Origin: an uncultured Bacteroidota bacterium
GTDB lineage: Bacteria > Bacteroidota > Bacteroidia > B-17B0 > Aurantibacillaceae
DNA length: 7,259 nucleotides
Direction of reading: 5' to 3'
Assembly (NCBI GenBank): GCA_903923915.1
Contig: CAIXZI010000698.1
Coordinates: 1-7,259, forward strand
Under the pieces are notes generated by a model that worked only from the letters and a program-made list of their open reading frames with translations, was not told where the DNA came from and did no database searches. Each line of letters starts with the position of its first letter. The stretch's first letter is position 1. The position numbers and the translations under genes are program-made. Shown piece after piece: positions 1 to 5,400 of this stretch.

Positions 1-194
1 AAGCCAAAGTCCGCAGTCGGAAATAAATTTACGACTGAACCGACAAACGAAAATTTGAATCAAAAAAATCATTAATTTTAAAAACGGAAAGTGTCCAAAT
101 ATTTTTAACTATAAAAGTTCGGATTGGTTTGAAGACTTACAAATAATATATAGCTTAATATTTAACTGATAAACAACTATTAGAAATTTGTCAA
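1..194. other. Left-edge region, mostly non-coding
   Basis: No full gene lies here. Frame 1 is open from the window edge to a TAA at 73-75 (24 sense codons), so it could be the C-terminal tail of an upstream gene, but frame 2 is also open to 58 and nothing in the residues is recognisable. The first 50 bases are richer in G+C than the rest and contain CAGTCG (14-19) and its inverse CGACTG (32-37) around a 12-base spacer. They also contain heptamer-like units (AAGTCCG, CAGTCGG) that resemble the short GTCCG/GTCGG intergenic repeats I recall from Bacteroidetes genomes; this is from memory, not a search. From about 60 to 194 the DNA is AT-rich leader for crtB. Confidence 0.4.
128..158 (+). promoter_or_regulatory. 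Candidate Bacteroidetes promoter for crtB
   Basis: TTTG at 128-131 is followed by exactly 19 bases and then TAGCTTAA at 151-158, which matches the TA and TT positions of the TAnnTTTG -7 box but not the last two bases. Transcription would begin near 163-166, leaving a leader of about 30 bases before the ATG at 195. Spacing and position are good; the -7 match is partial, and AT-rich DNA gives such matches by chance. Confidence 0.4.
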
Positions 195-1031
195 ATGAAA
201 ATTAATTTTGATGCTGTTTCAGTTGCAACAAGTAAATTAACAACACGTACTTATAGTACCAGTTTTTCATTAGGAATATACTGCCTTAACAAATCGATAC
301 ATTCTGCAATTTATAATATTTATGGGTTCGTACGATTGGCGGATGAGATTGTTGATTCATTTAATGAGTATAATAGGGAAATTTTATTGTCTGAATTTAG
401 AGAAGACACCTATAGGTCTATTCAAAGGGGAATAAGCTTAAACCCCATTCTAAATAGCTTTCAAAACGTTGCGAATGAGTATGGCATAGAAATGGAGCTA
501 ATAGATTGCTTTTTGAATAGTATGGAGATGGACTTAACTAAGCAAAATCATTCGCATGAGTCATATAAACAATATATACTAGGATCAGCTGAAGTAGTTG
601 GTTTAATGTGCCTAAGAGTATTTACTGGTGGAAACAATGACCTTTACCTGAAATTAAAACCGGCTGCCATGAAACTAGGTTCTGCTCTACAGAAAGTGAA
701 CTTTTTACGGGATATGAAAGAAGATTGCAGAACCTTAGGAAGAGTTTACTTTCCAAATTTAAATATGGAGAAATTTACTGAGAAAGAAAAAATAGAAATA
801 GAAAAAGAAATAGAAATAGATTTTAAGCAAGCCTCAGAGGGAATAAAAAAATTACCAACTACATCACGTTTTGGGGTTTATGTTGCTTATGTTTACTACT
901 ATGCCCTATTTTCTAAAATCAAATCTACTTCAAGCAGTAAAATCATGGAAAAACGAATCCGTATTTCTAACCCAAAAAAAATCAGCTTACTAGTTCAATC
1001 TTACTTAAACTATAATTTACGTTTGTTATAA
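195..1031 (+). CDS. crtB: Phytoene synthase (squalene/phytoene synthase family)
   Basis: This 278-residue enzyme should condense two geranylgeranyl diphosphates head-to-head into phytoene, the first committed step of C40 carotenoid synthesis; it is expected to be cytosolic or membrane-associated. The YSTSFSLGI stretch (20-28) is the usual substrate-pocket start. The first Asp-rich motif is D50-E-I-V-D54, and the second is Q166-x-x-N169-x-x-R-D173-x-x-x-D177 followed by RVYFP (183-187); these bind Mg and diphosphate. The C-terminal RIRIS and Lys-rich segment (from about 255) also fits the family. Length is normal and all key residues are present, so it looks functional. The ATG at 195 puts the motifs at their usual depth; no strong ribosome site precedes it. 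Bacteroidetes crtB normally sits beside crtI and crtZ. Neither is seen: downstream is non-coding, and crtI could only lie beyond the left edge. A squalene or dehydrosqualene synthase is the alternative, but the motif spelling favours phytoene synthase. Confidence 0.93.
   Translation: MKINFDAVSVATSKLTTRTYSTSFSLGIYCLNKSIHSAIYNIYGFVRLADEIVDSFNEYNREILLSEFREDTYRSIQRGISLNPILNSFQNVANEYGIEMELIDCFLNSMEMDLTKQNHSHESYKQYILGSAEVVGLMCLRVFTGGNNDLYLKLKPAAMKLGSALQKVNFLRDMKEDCRTLGRVYFPNLNMEKFTEKEKIEIEKEIEIDFKQASEGIKKLPTTSRFGVYVAYVYYYALFSKIKSTSSSKIMEKRIRISNPKKISLLVQSYLNYNLRLL
780..818 (+). repeat. Purine-only simple-sequence tract inside crtB
   Basis: Thirteen codons built almost wholly of GAA, AAA and ATA encode EKEKIEIEKEIEI (residues 196-208), directly after the conserved RVYFP block. 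The DNA is a degenerate GAAATA/GAAAAA repeat. It lies in the loop and early helix that varies among family members, so it probably does not harm catalysis. The regularity suggests expansion by slippage; the reading frame is kept. Confidence 0.7.
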
Positions 1032-1037
1032 TTTAAA

Positions 1038-1055
1038 ATAATAAGTGCTTATTAT
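1038..1055. repeat. 18-base palindrome just after crtB
   Basis: ATAATAAG-TG-CTTATTAT starts seven bases after the crtB stop. As RNA it could form a 7-bp stem of only A-U pairs with a GUGC loop. No U run follows, so it would be a weak terminator at best; it may instead protect the crtB mRNA 3' end, or be chance in AT-rich DNA. Confidence 0.4.
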
Positions 1056-1093
1056 AACTAGGTGCTTAATACTAAGGATATTTTTCAATATTT

Positions 1094-1112
1094 TTTTCCA
1101 AATTTAGGAAAA
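1094..1112. repeat. Inverted repeat TTTTCC-N7-GGAAAA
   Basis: Six-base arms (1094-1099 and 1107-1112) flank a 7-base spacer. The core TTCC-N7-GGAA has the same arms and spacing as the two dyads at 2158-2174 and 2283-2299. It sits about 60 bases after the crtB stop. It may be a related protein-binding site, or a fold near the crtB mRNA end. Confidence 0.35.
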
Positions 1113-1115
1113 TAA

Positions 1116-1138
1116 ATTAACGATTATTGAACGTTAAT
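1116..1138. repeat. Inverted repeat ATTAACG-N9-CGTTAAT
   Basis: Perfect 7-base arms (1116-1122 and 1132-1138) flank 9 bases. The length and symmetry fit a dimeric DNA-binding protein site, and it lies immediately after the TTTTCC-N7-GGAAAA repeat. No gene with a convincing start follows within 90 bases, so its target is unknown. Confidence 0.4.
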
Positions 1139-1235
1139 ATTATCTAGCTAGCTTAGTGTTATAATTGGTTATTTAAATAAAATATTTTTGAATTGGTTTG
1201 TGATTAATTGTTTAACATCTTAAATATTTCGAATA

Positions 1236-1340
1236 ATGGAAGCTATTAAATTAAAATGTGCAATCTTTTATTTAAAAATTAATGTTTTTTTATCGAAATG
1301 GATGCCAAAAAAGGCAAAAGATCGCTATGAATCAATGTAA
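1236..1340 (+). CDS. Doubtful small ORF, 34 residues
   Basis: ATG at 1236 to TAA at 1338-1340 encodes a 34-residue basic peptide with seven Lys, a hydrophobic stretch at about residues 8-19 broken by one Lys, and a polar end KKAKDRYESM. A TATTTTTG box at 1183-1190 matches the -7 promoter consensus about 45 bases upstream, but there is no good TTTG 19 bases before it. No ribosome-binding sequence is visible. I do not recognise the peptide. An ORF this short is expected by chance; it is listed because its 3' half is less AT-biased than the surrounding DNA. Confidence 0.13.
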   Translation: MEAIKLKCAIFYLKINVFLSKWMPKKAKDRYESM

Positions 1341-1486
1341 TTTAAAGTTAATGACCTCTATTTAATCAATTTAAATGGTTCGATTTCATGTGGACTACTT
1401 ATAATAACTAGTTTGATGACAAATTATTACAATGTTTTTGTATTTTAAAAAGACAACAAGATAAAATTGCCTACAGATCTATTGAA

Positions 1487-2012
1487 TTATAATTTGTTTG
1501 CCGTAACAATTACGCGATCGGTTAAATCGAATGAATTTAAAACAAAATAAAAACTATTTTGAGCTAAAACATGAGTATAACCTTCGGATTTAGCCACTAT
1601 ATTCACCGCTTTTAGTATTCGCTCCTTTAAAGGGCCAATAATTTCCATTTCTTTGAGTTGAATTTTTTGACGTGTTGTTTGAGCAAGTGAATTTAAATGC
1701 TGTTGTTGCTCTTGAACTTCCTGCAGTATAATATTTAGCTGTTCCCCAGTATAATTCTTTTCTTTTCTGATGTAATCATTAATTCTAGATTCTATCTCTA
1801 CCCCTATTTGATTCAAACTCATCAGTTAACTGCTTTTTATATTTTTCGTAAATTTTTACTTGAGATTGATAATCATTTAGTTTTACTAAAATAGTATCGG
1901 CTTGTATAAACCCCACCTTAATTTTTTCAGTTATTACTCTATTTTTCACTTGTGAAAAAATATTAAACGAAAAAAAAGATGAAAATAAAACAACTATTGC
2001 AATTCTTCTCAT
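1487..2012 (-). pseudogene. Frameshifted OmpH/Skp-family periplasmic chaperone
   Basis: Skp (OmpH) proteins are trimeric periplasmic holdases for unfolded outer-membrane proteins. The gene starts at 2012 with a signal peptide (residues 1 to about 21, ending FNIFSQ), then the typical first strand KVGFIQADTIL and a coiled-coil helix (YEKYKKQLTDEFESN). This frame stops at 1785-1787. The rest of the family continues in the next frame: a long Gln/Glu-rich helix, then the C-terminal core with PLKERILKAV, VAKSEGYTHVLAQ and the end motif DLTDRVI, stopping at 1487-1489. The frames meet at a G4 run (plus-strand CCCC 1801-1804). The 526-base span is 3n+1, and deleting one G gives 174 residues, a normal family length. 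An ATG at 1822 could start the second frame, but without signal peptide or tentacle helix. It may be a real young pseudogene or an assembly indel. Bacteroidetes skp genes usually follow bamA; this copy stands alone, suggesting an accessory paralogue. Confidence 0.85.
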
Positions 2013-2042
2013 GTCCTTATTTGTTATTAGAAATTAATGAAT

Positions 2043-2072
2043 CAACTATATACATATATTAAATTATACAAC
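2043..2072 (-). promoter_or_regulatory. Candidate promoter for the Skp-like gene
   Basis: Read on the minus strand, GTTG (plus 2069-2072) is followed by 18 bases and TATAGTTG (plus 2043-2050), one mismatch from TAnnTTTG. The start of transcription would be near 2036-2038, about 25 bases before the ATG. Spacing is one base short of the usual 19. Confidence 0.35.
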
Positions 2073-2073
2073 C

Positions 2074-2098
2074 AAAAACAGGTTTAAAAAAGCCTGTT
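2074..2098 (-). terminator. Leftward terminator-like hairpin with no gene before it
   Basis: On the minus strand AACAGGCTT, a TTTT loop and AAACCTGTT form a 9-bp stem including one G-U pair, and the transcript continues as U residues (plus-strand A run 2074-2078), the form of an intrinsic terminator. It lies just upstream of the Skp-like promoter candidate, so it could stop stray leftward transcription before that promoter or end an unannotated leftward RNA. It does not work as a terminator rightward because no U run follows. Confidence 0.5.
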
Positions 2099-2157
2099 AG
2101 TAGTGAGAATACAATCTTACCATATATCCAGGCATCATTGAATTAATCAGTAAAATT

Positions 2158-2174
2158 ATTCCATCATTTGGAAT
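2158..2174. promoter_or_regulatory. Dyad copy 1, ATTCC-N7-GGAAT
   Basis: ATTCC (2158-2162) and GGAAT (2170-2174) flank 7 bases; symmetry extends one base on each side and one inward (TATTCCA-N5-TGGAATA). The 17-base length and symmetry fit a homodimeric regulator site. Its centre is about 205 bases before the giant gene's ATG and about 155 from the Skp-like start. Confidence 0.45.
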
Positions 2175-2282
2175 ATTTATTTAGATATAACTCGATTTTA
2201 AATGTAGTTACCCAATTTTTTATTTTCAGTTGATTAATTAGTTCTTTGAAAAATTAACCTTAAAAGTGTGGTAATTTAAATA

Positions 2283-2299
2283 ATTCCAGTTAACGGAAT
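2283..2299. promoter_or_regulatory. Dyad copy 2, ATTCC-N7-GGAAT
   Basis: ATTCC (2283-2287) and GGAAT (2295-2299) flank AGTTAAC, giving the same arms and spacer length as copy 1 with a different spacer sequence. The centre is 125 bases from that of copy 1, close to twelve helical turns, and lies roughly 40-50 bases upstream of the promoter candidate for the giant gene, an activator-like distance. Confidence 0.45.
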
Positions 2300-2324
2300 A
2301 TTATGATGATTATCTAGATATCTT

Positions 2325-2355
2325 TTAACAAATCTATACACTAGATATATATTTG
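2325..2355 (+). promoter_or_regulatory. Candidate promoter for the giant repeat gene
   Basis: TATATTTG (2348-2355) is an exact match to TAnnTTTG. Nineteen bases upstream is TTAA (2325-2328), a poor -33 element. The expected start near 2360 would leave only about ten leader bases before the ATG at 2371. A weak -33 with a perfect -7 fits an activator-dependent promoter, but chance is possible. Confidence 0.35.
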
Positions 2356-2370
2356 CTTAACACACTTAAA

Positions 2371-2436
2371 ATGTTAAAAAAAATATTATTATTTATTGTA
2401 CTTTATTTTTTAATAGTATTGGAAAATTGTTCTGCC
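2371..2436 (+). other. Signal peptide of the giant protein
   Basis: Residues 1-22: basic start MLKK, hydrophobic core ILLFIVLYFLIVL, and a C20-S-A22 cleavage region giving a mature start QC. The Cys at 20 is preceded by L-E-N, not a lipobox, so type I cleavage rather than lipoprotein processing is expected. This sends the protein through Sec to the periplasm before outer-membrane export. Confidence 0.8.
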
Positions 2437-5400
2437 CAATGCTCGATAAATATTGGCTCCAATTTGTCTGCGTGCCAAAATAGTTCCGTCAGCATAACGG
2501 CTACAGTCGCTGGAACACCGACTACAGTAACAGTTTCTTCTTATTCGTGGACAACAGTGCCCTCCACATCCGTTTCTTCCGGTAATCCGTTCATTGTTAA
2601 CACGGCTTCAGTTGGAACCTATACCCTGATTGGAAGTGCTTTGTTTACCAACTCCTGCGTGGCAACTAAATCAATAACAGTTACTGTTAATCCGCTTCCG
2701 CCTAGCCCAGTTTTTACAGTTTCTACCACAAACCCTTGTGCGGGAAGCGTTGTTAGTTTTTCAACCACTAGTGTTTCCGGATTTACTTTTTCGTGGAATT
2801 TTGGTGACGGCTCTGCAATTGCAACGGGAGTTACCCAAACACACACGTATACCACATCTACAGGGACCGGTTCTGTTTCCTACACAGTATCTCTAACAGT
2901 AAAAAATAATACAACGGGTTGTTCATCTTCATCTACACAAACTATTTCGGTTAATCAAAAACCAGATCCTCCTGCTATTACTACATCACCTTCAACCGTT
3001 CAATGCGCAGGGCTTCCTTTTACTTTTTCAAGTCCAAATCAACCCGGAGTAGATATGATTTGGAGTCTTGGTCAAGGAACTTTGACTGCCACCGGTTACT
3101 CCGTTTCAAACACGTACAATACACCTCCAGGTAGTGGAACTGTGAACTATACAGTTACAGCTACTGCCACAAATACCGTTACAGGTTGTACTAACAGCAC
3201 AAAACAAATTGTAACTGTTAAGCAGTTTCCGGATGCTTCAATAACAAATTTTAATAGTAATAATACGCCCTTTACCAATTGCGCAACCGGAGTCTTTCCG
3301 CTAGAGGTAACAAATACTTCAACTACTACCGCAGTTAATACATCCTATAATATTAATTGGGGCGATGGATCGCCACCCTTTAATAATTCAACTATACCAG
3401 CGGGATTAACGCACACATATACTACTTCCGGAAGTTTTACCTTAACACTTCAGGTTACCGGGCAAAACGGTTGCGTAGCTACAAGTAATTATACAGTTTT
3501 TAATGGCACACCACCCACTATTACACTTTCAAATTTATCAGGTTCTGCAGATCTGTGCGCGCCTTCTTCGATACTATTTGGTTTAAATAATACTTCAGGC
3601 AACCCGCCCGGAACGGTTTATACCTATACAACAAATGCCGGATTTGGCGGAACACTTAGTCAACCCCTTCCGGCTACATATAGTCAACTTTTTGCAACAG
3701 GTTCTTGCGGTGCAACCGGGGCCACGGTTTTAAATACTTATTATTTCAAAGTAACTGCGCAAAACACATGTGGTTCCAGTGTTTCAACAATTGAGCCTAT
3801 TACCGTTTCTCAAAAACCAAAAGCTAAGTTTACTGCAACTGATACAGTAGCTTGTAATTCGGGAGCTAATTCTATAATTACTTTCGCAAATACTACTGCA
3901 ACCGGTTCAACAGTTAATAGCGCCGGTACATGCTCTAATGCAATAATAAATTGGTCAATATCTCCACCAACAGGCTGGTCAGTTAATACAGGGTCTCTTG
4001 GTCTTTCTAATCCTTCAAGTAACCCAACTACTTGGGGAACGAATTCATTAGCCATTAGTTTTTCAAGTATAGGTCAGTATACTGTTTCAATGATTGCCAG
4101 AAATAATTGCGGTTCGGATACCATGAGAAAAATTATTTGTGTTCAATCGCCGGCAGTACCGTCGTTTACTCAAGACGTATCTAGCGGATGTTCTCCGTTA
4201 ACAGTTAATTTTTCGAATACCTCTTCTGGTATGAATCAATGCAGGCCAACAATTATTGGATGGAAAATTGGAAAAGCTTCTTTTACATGTTCGACAGATT
4301 CGCTAAAGGATTATATTTTTTCGGTGGGAACTACTTCCACCTCGGTAAATTCAACGGTTCGTTTCCAGAATCAGGGAACTTATACTGTGAGTTTATCACT
4401 AACCGATAAATGCGGGGCATTTTCTTCATCCACTTCAACAGTTACAGTAAATAGAAGGCCGCAGGTAACAATAAATACATCTACAGTAATTTGCGTAGGT
4501 CAGTCTATATCACCAACTGCTTCCGTATTAACATGCGGTTCGCCGCTGGATATTACTAATTCATATATATGGTCTTTCCCCGGAGGGAGTCCATCAAGTT
4601 CAACAGTACAAATACCCGGCGCAATAACTTATACATCATCAGGCACCATGACGGTGTCGCTTATTGTAAGTAATAGTTGTGGAGTTACTGTTACCACAAA
4701 GACAATAAATGTGGCTGCGCCTCCTTTGGCTGTTGCTGGGGCCGACCAACAAGTTTGCAGTGGTTCAACTGTAACTGTAACTGTAGGCACAAATTCAATT
4801 ACCGGAACAACCTATTCATGGACACCCTCTGTAGGTCTAAGCTCTGCAAGTATATCTGCGCCTACTGTAAGCTTAACTAATACCACCACCGCAGCTGTTA
4901 CCTACACCTATATTTTAACAACCACCAATGTCGCAAATTGTAAATCAAAAGATACGGTATTGGTTACTATAAATCCATTACCTTCTCTTACGGTCACGCC
5001 TTCCTCCACCGTTTGCATAGGCAATAACATCACTTTATCTGCAACGGGTTCTAACACGTACTCCTGGAGCCCAGGGCCAAGCCTAAGTTCAACTAACACG
5101 GCAACTACAATTGCAACCCCGACCAGTACAACTATTTATACCGTTGTAACAAGTAACATTATTACCAATTGCTCCAGTTCTAAAACAGTTTCTGTTACGG
5201 TATCTCAGTTACCTGTTGTAAGCGCAGGCGCAGATCAAACAATTTGCAATATTGGTTCAACTATTACGCTTACAGGTTCTCCATCGGGTGGGTCCTGGTC
5301 CGGTTCGGGTATATCAAGTGCCGGTGTATTTACAGCACCCAATAACGGAAGTTTCCCGATTATTTATTCATATACTAATTCATCCGGTTGTACAAATAAA

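Larger units (their letters stand above)
1032..1486. other. 455-base AT-rich gap between convergent genes
   Basis: This stretch separates crtB from the 3' end of the Skp-like gene on the other strand. It shows no recognisable RNA gene and no classical terminator with a GC-rich stem and U run for either gene. It contains an 18-base palindrome (1038-1055), a direct repeat of GTGCTTA (1045-1051 and 1062-1068), an inverted repeat TTTTCC-N7-GGAAAA (1094-1112), a second inverted repeat (1116-1138), a TATTTTTG box (1183-1190) matching TAnnTTTG, and one short ORF (1236-1340). From 1341 to 1486 I see nothing definable. Confidence 0.6.
2013..2370. other. Divergent intergenic region
   Basis: This 358-base AT-rich region lies between the Skp-like gene (leftward) and the giant repeat gene (rightward). 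It holds a promoter candidate for each, a leftward terminator-like hairpin, two identical dyads, a perfect palindrome TATCTAGATA (2311-2320) and a direct repeat of CTAGATAT (2314-2321 and 2341-2348). I found no ORF of useful length in it on either strand. Confidence 0.7.

Noticed and set aside
1..75. Tail of an upstream protein ending at 73-75
   Set aside because: Two frames are open over much of this stretch and the residues fit no family; too short to call.
1487..1822. Separate second gene starting at the ATG at 1822
   Set aside because: It begins in the middle of the Skp helix without a signal peptide and continues the upstream half exactly; a frameshifted single gene explains it better.
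2311..2348. TATCTAGATA palindrome and repeated CTAGATAT as a possible further operator
   Set aside because: Short, AT-rich, and unequal in flanking bases; kept only as a note within the intergenic region.
2619..2855. Minus-strand open frame inside the giant gene
   Set aside because: It is antisense to repeat codons that are clearly coding on the plus strand; its residues are the complement of Thr/Val-rich strands and match no family.
3424..3435. ACTTCCGGAAGT perfect 12-base palindrome
   Set aside because: It lies inside well-conserved coding sequence for a PKD-like domain; codon choice explains it.
3810..4055. Minus-strand open frame of 81 codons
   Set aside because: Shadow of the plus-strand repeat domains; no domain or start signal.
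4677..4880. Plus-strand Cys-rich open frame in another frame
   Set aside because: Overlaps the giant gene in a different frame; the Cys come from out-of-frame reading of GTT/ACT-rich DNA.
4908..5099. Minus-strand open frame of 63 codons
   Set aside because: Antisense shadow of the block 2 domains; nothing recognisable.
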